Of a stretch of DNA of 64,000 bases, positions 24,801 through 37,929 are shown piece after piece. Numbering within the stretch: the stretch's first letter is position 1; every line of letters begins with the position of its first letter. The position numbers were made by a program, and so were the translations under genes. The stretch is from contig NC_092180.1 in the NCBI RefSeq assembly GCF_043641665.1, forward strand, positions 10,843,891-10,907,890. Reading direction: 5' to 3'. The notes under the pieces are model-generated. The model did not search any database. It was not told the origin of the DNA and saw only the letters and a list, made by a program, of their open reading frames with translations. The DNA comes from Enoplosus armatus. Taxonomy: Eukaryota > Chordata > Actinopteri > Centrarchiformes > Enoplosidae.

Positions 24801-27800
24801 TTTCTTTCAGTACACTATGAAAATCAACTTGCAGACACTTGAAACTTGAGATACATAATCCATCACACTGACAGGGAGTATTCTGTAAACGCTTCTTGTC
24901 GGTGTGTTAAAGGATGCCACGGCACTCTGAGTGTCGGCTGCTGAACAGCAATCCTTTTTTAATGCAAGAAATTAGACCTGAAACATGTTGATTAATAAAT
25001 TAGTTGTTTAACTGAGGCAAGTATTCTGACAATCTATTAGCAAAAATGCCAAACATTGTCTGGTTCTGGCTTCTCCAATGTGAGGATTTGCTGCTATTCT
25101 GTGTTTTAAATCACTGTAATCTGAACTTCTTTGGTGTTTGGACTATTGGTCGTGCAAAACAATACTTTTGTAGACGTCACATTGGACTCTGGGAATCTGG
25201 ACGGACGGCCATGTGTCACTATTAGCATTTTACAGATCAATTTATAATGAAAATAATTGTTGCAGCGCTGCAAGAAATTCACATTAAACTTTTAGCGAAG
25301 ATGTTCATATTTGCTTACTTTTTAAACTCTGGGTTTGATTTTCTCCTCATGAATGCCGTTCTTCTCAGCTTGCAACTTATTGACCAATAAATAAATCAAG
25401 TCCACTATGATGGATTAGCTATGTCAAGGAAGTTTCCTATCTCTAAATTAATTTTCACACTGTAATAAAATAAATGGAACCAGCACGTAAATTCAATCCC
25501 AAAAATTACAGTATGCTTTGGAAAATGTTTGACAGTGATGTGAGGTATGCACCATTTGTTGTTAATGGGCTAAAACATGTAAAACCACCGGTATGGTCCT
25601 TTAAGGGAGAATAAACACCAGGATGTCTTTGTTTTACAGTTTAAGGGCCAGAGGATACATGGAATATGAAGCACTAGGGTTACTACTCTCTCACAGGAAG
25701 ACTTGTACTCTTTTCACACCACTGAGCCAAGAACCTGCTGGTTTCACATCCGCCATAAGGCTTGGAGTTGTGCTGGAAACTCTAAGGTGTATGGTAGTGA
25801 TATGGTCACAGTCAGGGTATAAAGGGTCAGGGTGCGGGCAGATATGAGATCCCAGAAATGTTTGTACAGTAACCAACCCCTGCTGTCACTGTCACACCAA
25901 GCATGTCTGGCATGGCAAGAAGGGCTATCAGCTCTAGAGACGCCTCCTAGGTAAGCGGGCTTATGGGTTAACACTTTACTTTATACCATTACAGTCATTG
26001 TACACATCAGTCTACTGCCATGTAAATGCAGAAAGACCAAAATCCATCACACAGTGTCAGACAGTGTAACAGTCGCTTGATAGGTTGCTTATATGTACAG
26101 GACATAGGCCAGATATAAAGTAAAGTGCAGCAGCATCTACAGTAGCGCATGATGTTGGTGGGAGAGAAAATGGCCAGCTTGGTTTGGGAGGGGGGGTTAA
26201 AGTGCACACACAGGGGGTCACAAGGGCAAAGCCTTTATATAGAGAAGCTCTTACCTGCCCTTCGTGCCTTTTGACCCCTTCCCATCAACCCTCTTTATAG
26301 TGAGTTTTACACTCCTACGCCCCGGTAGCAGAAACAAAAGAGGGTGGGGATGTGATGAGCGAGACGCTGGCACAACTACTGTCAACTGGAAACTCCCCTT
26401 TACAGCCTCATTAGAAATATCATCAAAACAACACATGCCCATGTGTTGTTAGAAAGTGCCAAGCCTCAGGTGTGTCTTTACTGTAACTGTTCACTTTGGA
26501 AATGAATCAGACCATGAGGGGTCAAACATGTAAAGGTAAAATCCGGCTCCACTTAACCAACAATTTAAAGGACTCGTTTGACAATTACTCTAACTCTAAC
26601 TCTTACGCTAACTCTCCGCCAGAAAAATTTCCCAAAATGAGTGTGAGAACAGATCAACGTTATTAGCCGACCCAACTGTCTTGTCTGAAGCTAGAAACAA
26701 GTGCCAAGACAACCTTAATAAGGTGGTAAAGAGACAAACATTGAAGCTGCTTAATTAGCAATGAAAAGGTGACTGACATTATGGTAACAGTCACAGTACA
26801 CAAGACAGTTTTTCTACGATTACAACATCTCAAATTACAGTGCCATAAATTCTCTAGATTAATCTAATATCATGTATGTAGGACTTCTTAGCTGTGGTAT
26901 GAGAGAGCTGTTTATAGACATAAAAATGATTTAGCTTAATGGTGTTTTTTTTCCATGAATATCAGTTAAACACCAAGTTGGCACCTTACCCCTCTTTGAG
27001 CATGATTGGTGTTTCAATACTCTTCTGATCCCATTTTCCAGAGGTGGAGATGAGGTCCAGGAACTGTGGAGGGAAGTAAAGGATGCCATATATCAACTTT
27101 TTATTGTGGTGGTAACACACTTTGACATCCCTCTACCCACTCCGCTTTTTCAGTCCTTTTCAAATGTCTCCCTTCAAAACACATTTCATCACCAATTTAT
27201 CTGAGTTTATCTTCGTCTGAGGTACAATACAAAAACAATATTTGATCACGTGTCAACAAACTGGCTGAGATTTATGGCGTGTAACAAGGAAAGAAGCCGA
27301 ACACTCACATTCTTCACAGCGTCCGCATATTTCTGCTCATTGAAGTAGTCATAAAATGCAGCCATGTAAGACTCTTTGAAATTGGCCTGGAAAGGAATAA
27401 AAGTATGGAAAGAAAGAGTAACAGAGAGAGAAAGACCAGCAAGTTATGTTTGAATTTAACTTTTTAGACTGAAGTCTAGTTTAGTCACAGGAATGAAAAT
27501 AGAAAAATACCCTTTAATGAGAGAAACTCACAGATTTAGACTTGGCAAGACTTCCCAGGGTCTGGATCGTCTTGGAGATGAGGGTGAGGGTTCGAGAGGT
27601 GGCGGGATCCTAGGGACACAAAGAGACATGAAATCAAATAAATCACATCTTAAAAGCACTGTATTAGTAATATGAAGTACAGTCTTAACTTGGATGTGGT
27701 TGGGCCATATACATAAAGAAAATGTACTGTTTCCAGAGTCAAGAATGAACTTTAAACTTCAGCTTTTATGGCAACAGGCACGAGAAGTCCTTAATGTAAA

Positions 27801-30800
27801 AAAAAAGTGGTGATTTGGACATGATACATTTCAGGACAACTAAAAAAAATCATGTGATCATAATCAAAAGCTGTTGTTTCTGAGGTCTAAAATTCACTGT
27901 TAACCTAATGTTTTTAAACTTTTTAGCAAAATATTTTCAGCAGCACTTATTTTCAGAGGTGTTCATGTATATGCTGTATGTTGGTTGCATGTGTGTGTGT
28001 TTTAAAAAGTCAGACTCACTGGATGGTGCGGCCGTAGATGGAACAAGTTAGGGGAGAGGATGGCTGGAGCGAAGAAACGCAGGAAAATAAAACTGCTCAC
28101 TGCTGTGTATCGGACATCTTGGTCAACTAGAGAGCAGAAAAACAAAAACAGGGATTCATCACACACACACACACACACACACTATACTTGCTTAAATTAC
28201 ATTGAAGACATTACATATACAGTCAGTCTGGAAGAAGAAAAGCGAATTTGTTCAATATTCTGAAAATTAGTTCCATTTTGTTTTATATTGTCCTTTTAAC
28301 TGTGAACTGTGCAAAACTCTGGTACGATAAAAACAGATATTGATATGAATATGGATGATGCACAAAGACTGAGTTGGCTGTTCACATATGAAACATATCA
28401 ATTCGCCAGTTACTTGCAGAAAGCCGGGGAGAGGAGATCTGGATCAACTGAAGGCTTGTAGCAGTTATTTTTGGTGTACAGCTGGAATTTCCCCACATAA
28501 ATACGTTATTTGAAAGCATATAGAAGTACTTCTAATCTTGTAACTGATGTTTTTTGTTCTTTTGTTTTTGTATATTTATCACCAGAAGATGTTTTGTAAA
28601 CCCACGTCAGATGGGCCAGATGTTTGGCATGACACAGAAATAAAAACTAACTAACTCTACATCTTTTATCACATATAACAACTTGTTCCTCCTGAGACTG
28701 CAGTGCCATATGATGCCCGACAGGGGGCAGCACAGAATACAACACTGGGTGTATAAACTCTATACTCCACACATAACCATAATGAGTGTGTGGGAGGCTT
28801 AAGTGTTTTCAGGTTTGACACAAATAGCGGAGCAGAAAAAGAAGAGCGTGTCCTTGGACATCTTGCACATCCTGTTCTTTATTGTCTATTTCCTGTTACT
28901 TATTAGCAGCTGGCTTTCTCTCTGCCATCTCTTGTAAGAAGAGTTACCTTGGAAACGGGTGGCAGCGGACTCTCTCAAGGAGAAGAAGATGTCACACATG
29001 ACGGTGGGACAGCGAACGCCAGAGGTGGTGATGACGTTGAAGATACGGTCTACATAATGGCGAAGGTTTTCCTGAGGAGGAGGAGGAGGCAGGGCAGATG
29101 TGTCAGATAACACAGTGACTGCACAACAAACACACACTCAGACAAACACATGTCGTCTTCTTACCCTGTTCGTGTCCAGGTTCTCCGACTCTTTGAGCTT
29201 GACCGGATCGATTTCACAGGGTTTGTGTTCTGTGCAGATCTGTGACGATTTATAAAAGCATTGAAACATCCATTCAGAGAAAGAAAGACATGTGACATGA
29301 ATTAAATCAAGAAGTAAAATGAGGCTTAACATCTGGTAAAACAACACAGAAGAATACTCTGAATAAAGGAAAACAAACATGGAAGTATCGCAGTGCCACA
29401 CCTCATCTATGATGGGTTTGAGTGTGACTTGCAGATAGTGCATTCCTGCCAGCTTCATGGTCTCATCAATGCACTTGGAAGTCAGCGAGTTTCCGCGGAA
29501 AATGGTGTTAGGATCCCTACACAGAGAGGCAGGGTGTGTTTCAGAGTCATTTAATATCCAAAATAAATTACATTACTGTGGCTGTGTGCTAAGCTAGTTG
29601 ATGCCCGAATATAAATCTGATGACCTAATTTCTACAGTCACATTAATTAATAATCTCTGGTGATTCAAGGCTATATCTGCAAATCCTAAATATCCAACAT
29701 TCAGCTGGTTTATGTTGAAGAAATGTACTGTATTATTGCTAACAAAGCTAATAAAGCTACAGTCACAAAGTTATTTTCTACATATGATGTGTCTTCCTCT
29801 GCTGTAATAAATACACTCTATAGGATGTCCACAAAATGGGAGATGAATTTATGCAACAGCTGGACTCTCAGGTAGAACTGTATAACTTAATTGTGTGAAG
29901 TATTAGTTGTCGAGCTGTCGTTTCCAGTTTTATTCAATGGGAAAAGATGCGACAAGACACTCACTGTGTGCGGTTGACTTCAGCATGAGCGATGGCGCTG
30001 ATGAAAGGCACAATCTTGCCGTAGTGAAGAAACAGACGCACAAGGGGAATGGCGGCTTCTTGTTTCTCTCGACACACCTCCCCCAGAATATGAGCTGTGG
30101 ACGCCGACACAGGCTGAACAGAGAGGGCGAGGAGTAAACGTGTGGCATTCAAACGGTGAAGTGCAAAGCAGTTAACAGGACAAGATGCCGAGCAGAGCAG
30201 AGACACATTCATGCACACATACCCCTACGTTAGCAGAGTGCAGCAGGAGATCTCTGAGGGGGGTGTAGTGTTCGGAGGGGAAGACGTGGTCCTCGGTGTA
30301 AACGATGTTCAGACGCAGAGAGCCGAGCTCTTCTACCTTCACGGACTTCCCTCCATTCTCCCTGGGCTGGAGAAAGTACCTGAAGTAAAGTAAGAAAGTA
30401 TATAAGATCTTAGATCAGACAAATCAGATCATCTCACTGATTGGATTTTGATGAAACTTGAAAGGGTGAGACAGATCAGTCTAAAATAGTGCTAAAACAT
30501 TTGTTTAAAGCTGCACTAATGGATTTGGTTTTACGGCCCGCAACTTTATTGTTTTGGTTCACTCTCATGGCTCTCATCAACCTCATTTCCAGCAGCAGTT
30601 TTTATTGAAAAAGCTCTAAAACGCCACAGTACGCCACTTGCCCAGCACCAAACAGCAGACAGACACAGTTAGAGACTAGCTGGGGAACACGGTGGAGCAT
30701 TTAGCAGCTAAAGCGCCACATATTTCCCTCAGGAGTTGGTGAAGACCAAAAACAGAGATAAAAATATTGGACTTATATTCTCCGGGTGGCCACAAACTGA

Positions 30801-33800
30801 CTCTAAATGACTGCTTATGTTGCTCTGTGTCTGCTTAGACACATTCATCATCTTTATAAGATCGTAATGTGTCAATGTTGTGTTTACGGCCTGTTGCGAA
30901 TGAAGGTTTAATTGTCTCATCAAAACCTAGAAAAGTGAAAAATTACTGAATGTATACTCATTAAATGTAAGAGGATGATTATTACACTCTGAACTGGACT
31001 GTACTTCTTTCAAAACAAACATGTAGTCCGACGCAAAATACATAAACAGGCTCTGTTGGAGAAAAGCATTCATGCTTAGCGAAATCTACCCTGGTAAAAT
31101 CAAAACTTTAAAAGGAGGTCTGTTGTCCATGTTGATACTTGTTGCTATGGCTCTGCTGTTGCTACGGCAACACATACTCAGAATGTCATCGGATGATGAT
31201 AATGAAATCAAACCCGCTCGGCCCCAGCAGGGGCACAGCACAGTACTTGTGCGGTGGAAAAACCATAAAGCAGACCCGAAATGATGTGATGTGCGAGTTA
31301 TGTTCCTCTCACCATGCATCGTGGACCCCAGCCTGACCCAAGACCCGCAGAGGAACGCGCACGCCCCCCAGGAACTCGTCCCCGAACTTCAGGTTGCTGG
31401 CGTTCCACAGATCCACCCTGAACACAAACCACAGGGTGCAGTTCAAACATGGGAGAAGCTTTGAACGTTAAAAGTTCAGCACTGATGCCGACACACTGTC
31501 TCTCTCTCACCTCAGTGCCAGCTTGTCAACATCCTCTTCCTCAACATCAAAGTGCCGCTTTGTGTAGCTTAATGGCCGCGTCACCTAGAAATGGAGACAG
31601 AGTGAACATTTAGCGTAAACCATGCAGACGTTTCCCCCAGGTAAGCTGCATCGCCATCTTCATCACAGAAAAACGGGCAGAAACAGAACATTGAGACTAG
31701 AGCTGAAACAATTAGTTGATTAATCAATCTGTCTACAACTATTCTGATAATCAGTTTATTGTTTTAGTCATTGTTTCACCTTCTCAAATGTGAGGACTTT
31801 ATGTTTAGTAATATCTTTGTTTTTTTTTTTACTGTTGGCCAAATAAAACAAGCAAGTTGAATATTATAATTTGTCCACTATTTTCCAACATTTTATAGAC
31901 AAAACAATTTATCAAGAAAATATTCAGCAGATTCATAAATAATGAATATAACTGTAAGTTGTAGCCCTACTTGAGACATCAGATTCTTCACTACATTTTA
32001 AAGCATATGATAGCCTTTTGCAGAGCGGAAACCCTGATTTTCTTAAATTGCACATTGAAATGAGGCCGAAATGAGCCTCGACCCAAATTAAAGTCAAAGC
32101 GCACTATCAGGCAGGTTTGGATCCAAATGGGAGCCATCAGAGATCAGAATGCGGCAGGGTCCGCGTAAGTTTAGAGCAATGTGTAAACAAAATTCGAGAC
32201 AATAAAAAAGGACAACCATGTGACAGAGACATGATAGATGGCCTGTGTTTGCATGAGGACGTGGACCTCTGCGTGTGACTGCGAAGGGGGCTGCAGGCAG
32301 AAAGCACCACAGGGTATGCAGCAGAGTCCTGCTCATGTGGTGGTGGGGAATAAATGAGACGGTCTTGTCGGATAGAAATCAATGGGTCAGATTGTCTGGT
32401 GGTTTGTCTGAATCAATCATACTCTTGTCCTGCTGTCTTCTAGTGCTGCAGCGACGAGGCCGGAGGGAGGAGCGACACAGAAATGTCAGAGCAGCGCTGC
32501 TGGTGAGCGAGGGTTAACGGGGGCAGTGTGAAAGGGAGTTTTAGTGTGTTTGTGTGAAAAACATCTATAAATATGAACTCATGAATATTAATAAATGTAA
32601 ATGTAAGAGAAAATGTCTGCATTTATGTGTTTCCAGTTGCTTTTGCTAATTTATCTGAACTTTTATCACATGAATCTCAACAGTTACAAAAGTTATGGTA
32701 TGAAAAGAAGTTCGTGAGCGTGTGTGTACAAACAATAGCTGCTATATGTGGATCATGGGTGTGCAAGATAAAATGAAATAAATTAAAATCTACAAACAGC
32801 TTCTCTGTGATCAGAAGTATATGAACACCACTGTCCAATTAAGAAACGTCTTAATGCTATAGCTCACAGTGACATTTTAGAAATAGTGTGCTTCCAACTT
32901 TGTGGTGACTGTTTAGGGAGGGCACTCAACATGACAATGTCCCTGAGGACAAAACCATGAGGTCCTTAAACAAATGTTTTTCGCAGTTTGGTGTGGAGGA
33001 ACTTGACTGGTCTGCACAGAGCTCGGATATCCATCCCATCCATTAGCTTGATGAATGAAATGCTGATTGCGAGCCTCATGGCTCACTAATGCTCTTGTGG
33101 CTGATGGGAGCAAATTCCTCCCGCCTGGTACCAAAGTCTGAAGTGTATTAGACTTTTATAGCAGCATATAAATAAATGGAATAAATCAACAATTACTTAT
33201 GGTTGTATTGTTCAAGTGTCCACATACTTTTGTATCTCTCTCTCTGGCTTTCACTGATACCCGACACGAAGACACATCTTTACAATGACAAAACAAGTTG
33301 ATGTTAAACAAATCACACACAGAAATATTTACCTCAAAATAGAAAACCTCCTCAAACTGTGGATTGTTGGTTTTCCTCTTCACCTTGGTCTTCTTGGCTT
33401 CTGACCTGTGAGAAGCAGAAAGGAAAGAAAAGAAAGAAAAAATGTGATAAACAACGTTGCTTATGGTGACTGGTGAGATCACGTCCCATCGTGTGAGAGA
33501 TCTGACCTTGAAGGTCCTAGTAAGGAGACAGCAGCGTAGGGATCACATTGGCCGTTGACGATCGGAAGACCTTGGCACTCCAACACTCTGCAGAAACACA
33601 CACAAACCATGAATGAATATGCACACTACTGTACTAGCATAGACTTGCACACGCACACACCTGTAACACATTAACTTAAGTGATGCTAATTTTAATGCAA
33701 CATTAGCACTGTGTGATCTCATCTAGTGCTCTACTCTAAAATGTCAGGGATCATAGTACGAAAACTTGAACAGTGAAAAAACTATTTCAAAAGCTAATAT

Positions 33801-35450
33801 AGACAAAAGCTTTTCACAAGGGGCATTAACAGTATCTTTATTATGCCAAGGTGTCTTTACTATGCTGACGTACATTTACTATGCAAAGTTAGGAGCTTAG
33901 CTCTTTTTATGCAAGGGGAAAATGGCAGCACATAAAAAAGGAGCAGGATAAAAAAATCAGCTAAATATTAACTACCAGGGGCCACACAAAACAATCTGAA
34001 TATACTCTCAGAGGACTCTTTAAGCTGTCACTTAATGGTCACTTAATCAAATGGCTAATGAGAAAGGGTCACCAGCAGTGCCAAGACCACTGAGAATTGA
34101 CACCCAATCCCACACTTCTGCAAAGCTTTTAGCTTCATCAGCCCACACAGACAGTTTGAGTCTCACTGCTCTCATCAACCTTATACAGTATAAAACAATA
34201 GGAAGCTTTTTCCAGAACACAGAGGATAAGTTGAGTCTATGCTGCCTGCCCAGCATGAGGCAGGAAATAACATATTTGAGCAGCTGAAGATAGGTATTTT
34301 TCTCTGGAGTTGGTGGAGACCAAAGTTGATTTTTATTATTTCTATTGACCAAGGGCTTAATCTACTAACTATCTAACATCTGGTCCATTCATACTGTAAG
34401 CGCACTCCTACGCCGGGAGTCATGCTAGTACATTTTGGACCAAGTTAAGAGCTCTCAGTTTTCTCAGCAATGTGAAAATGGCCCCTGGTGTCAATGTTAG
34501 GTGTGTCTGTATGCAAGAAGGGCAGAAACACGGAGAGGGGCAGATGAAAAGAGATGGAGGGAAGTGGCGAACAGTGGTGCCAATTTTAAATCCTGTGTGA
34601 TCCAGCAACTACATACACGAAAGAGAAAAAGAGCACTTGAGAGAGGCCAGAGAAAAACAAAACAAAAAGCAGAAGAGAGCATATCTTGAGGAAAATGGAC
34701 AGACTCCTGACTTTATAGTAGAGAGATCAGAGATCAGAGTATAAGAGAGATATAGAAAACAAAGCTCAGGTAGGATTTAATCTTCAAACGTGGGTCCAGA
34801 GTAGGATTCAAGCATAAAACGAAAGAAATTCCTTTTTTCAAACCGCATTGCATACATTCATGCATGTAAAGATTTATACACAACCACATAGAAAAAAAGA
34901 TTTATTGTAAAAAAAACATACAATTTTGTAAACTTTATATTAAATTCAATATTATTAGCATTATAATTGCGTACAACAAAACAGTCTTGTCATGCCAGGA
35001 TAGTGCAACCTGCTAAAAATATTTAGCAGTAGACAATAAATAACTGTAAACGCTAAGCACACAATCATGTGAGGTAATGTTAAATGTGCGCTGTTTTATC
35101 ACTGTAAACGATGAGTGCAAGCAGACAGATATGTACATTTTGTTGCACCTCTCTACTCTGTTATTCAAATTGAATGTTTTGTACATACTACATTGTACTT
35201 ATGCTTTTAATTTGGCATACATGTCTTCAAATGGTGTATGTAGTACAAAGTATGCATACAGACATAAAGTTCCAGTATAAAGATGTCTAATATGGCACTA
35301 AAGACTCTTAAAATGGATAAAACGCTGATGATTGTATGATTATATACTATCCACAGTATAAAAAGTCCTGACACACCTGATTACTATTCAGAAAACAGTC
35401 AAACAAGCTTATCGACCGTTTGGTTTTCTATCTCATGCTGAATGAAAAAC

Positions 35451-35506
<56 letters not shown>

Positions 35507-37240
35507 CCTGTGTCACGGCTATGCGATGACATCATGCTGTAAGGGGATTAGCACCCAAACAACAGGACAGGACACCCAGCGGGACGTATCACTTCCTGTG
35601 TGTCACGGTGATGCACCACTACTCACACCGCATGATGAATTACGCAGCAAATCGAAGCACTGCCCATAACTGAACTGACACACATGCAACAGCTTGCACC
35701 ATCCTGCTGACACACACACACCCACACACACAGGTTTCTAATAAGGAATAAGGAGTGGGCTGGGTTAAGCATCACTAATGCCAGAGCGCTTCCTGTCCAA
35801 TAAGCTTGTTTATATAACCCCTGCTTGGCCTACTATCCAGCCCTCCCTCTCTCTCCCTCTCTCTCTCATCACTGCTGTGAGCTCTGACATGCCAGACAGT
35901 GGTTGTGGCGGTGAAGCAGACTTATTTGTTTTAGACGACATTACTCATATTAGGTTAATGTGCTTCTTTTCTGCGCCCACGTACCCTGTCAAAAACAATT
36001 CCACCCATATAAGAGGGAAAGGAATTACATCACGGTGCCAAAACCACACACAAAGAAGCGGATGTGATTATGAGGCAGTGTCATTGACGGGGGCGTCCAA
36101 GTAAGCGAGATGAAATATTGAATTAAATCAGAACAGACTTACATTCAAACTATTACTAAAAGGGGAACTCCACTGATTTTTACACATCAAAGCCTGTTTA
36201 TAGATCTTGGGAAATACAACTGAATATGTGAAAAAAGTTGTTAAAGCCTTTTATGCTGCATGACATCTGATAAATTGCCTCAAGTGATGTCACTTGAGTC
36301 AGCGTCAGTTGGGTCTGAAGACTACGGGTTTAAAAATGAGAAAAATCTGGAGGTGTGGCATTACAAAGAAGTGAGGCTACCAGACCTCTGTAGCCCACTC
36401 CCTACCTCTGCTTGAGGCTAGCGGATCGAAGCTACATTAGCCTCTACTAGCATAACACACCCGAATCCCCGACCAAACTGTCGGCGGTCGAGTTGCATTG
36501 TGGGTAATGTAGGTGGCAGGTTTTGGCAAAACAATTTTATAGAAGTAAAACGCTAAATCAGTGGAGTACTCTTATTACTTCAGTAAAAGCACAGAAGAAA
36601 ACTGACCACAGAGAGTGTATTATTTTACATTATGTTATTTGGTTGTTACTGATGCATTAATGTGTAAGCAGCATTTTGCTATTGTAGTAGTGGGAGGTAC
36701 TGCTGATTTTAACTTAACTGTTGTCGGGTGGTTAAATCTATAACAATGCATCATTTTGTCTAAGATGATCATATGTTTTTTGTGTAAAATCTTCAAAGTA
36801 AGTAGTAACTATAGCTGTCAGATTGATTGTAGTGGAGTATCAGTATAAAGTAGCATCAGATGGAAAAAAGTGGTTTCATTTTTGTTTTCTCTCTTTTTTT
36901 TGTTGCTGTAGCACTTTATGTCAGTTTACCTGCAAAGAAACGTGCCATCATAACTAACATTTCCTTTCCTCGCCTAAAGAAGATTTCTTACACTATCCCT
37001 TTGAGTGTGAAGATCATGATTTCTTTCAATTGGTTGGTTTGATCTGCAGAGCTAAATGAACGCAGCTCTCTCTCCGTCTCCCTCATGCACATGTCTTTCT
37101 AGAGAAATCTGACTAGATGACCTCCTGCTCTAAGCTCCTTACCCACAATGCGCTCTGGGAACGGAGCCACGCTGGCTCATCATCAAACTTTACTGCTGCA
37201 TGTTACAACAGACGAGCTGGAGAGCAAACAAGCACCTACG

Positions 37241-37289
<49 letters not shown>

Positions 37290-37843
37290 CAACCCATCCA
37301 TAAGCGTAACATTGATCCCCTGCAAACACTGAAGTTCACACATCGCATGCGTGAACAGTCACATTTTACAAGAAACTAGAAAAACAATATTTTTGCAGGT
37401 TATTTTATCATAAACAAGGTGAAATTCTGACCAGATGCTGGCCCTAGAGGAAAAGTGAGGGGACCATCAAAGTCATCAGAACTCATCCTCTCGGGATCAT
37501 GAATGTCTGTACAAAATGTAATGGCATTTTTTTTTTTTGATATTTCAGGTTGGACCAAAGTGGTGGACCTGCAGGCACTGCAATCCCTCGAGCCTCACTG
37601 CCAGCGTGGCTAAAAATCTTTAAGACAGAAGCTGAAAAGATGTGGCAGTAAGTCGTGACTTGGATTTTGAATGTATTATAAAGCTGTGAAATCCTTGTTT
37701 ACAGGAAATATGTATTTTTTTTTATGTTTCTGCAAACAGCAAAGAATCAGTAGAGAAATTCTTCTTTATAAATTTCTCTTCACAGAAACGGAAATAATTT
37801 CTATAAAACTGTATGAACAACACAACACATGTGAAGGCAAAGG

Positions 37844-37929
<86 letters not shown>

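Larger units (their letters stand above)
27309..30113 (-). other. rasa3: rasa3 exons 11-17: RasGAP catalytic domain
   Basis: The arginine finger is in exon 12 ([11 protein letters not shown]; Arg370 by my count, one less than human). The FLR signature is in exon 15 ([17 protein letters not shown], Arg484), and [19 protein letters not shown] in exon 11 begins the domain. Exon 16 has [18 protein letters not shown] and exon 17 [11 protein letters not shown]. Every catalytic residue expected for Ras and Rap GAP activity is present, with no frameshift. Confidence 0.93.

Noticed and set aside
27585..27600. GGTTCGA resembling a tRNA B box
   Set aside because: It lies within rasa3 exon 16 and no cloverleaf or A box accompanies it.
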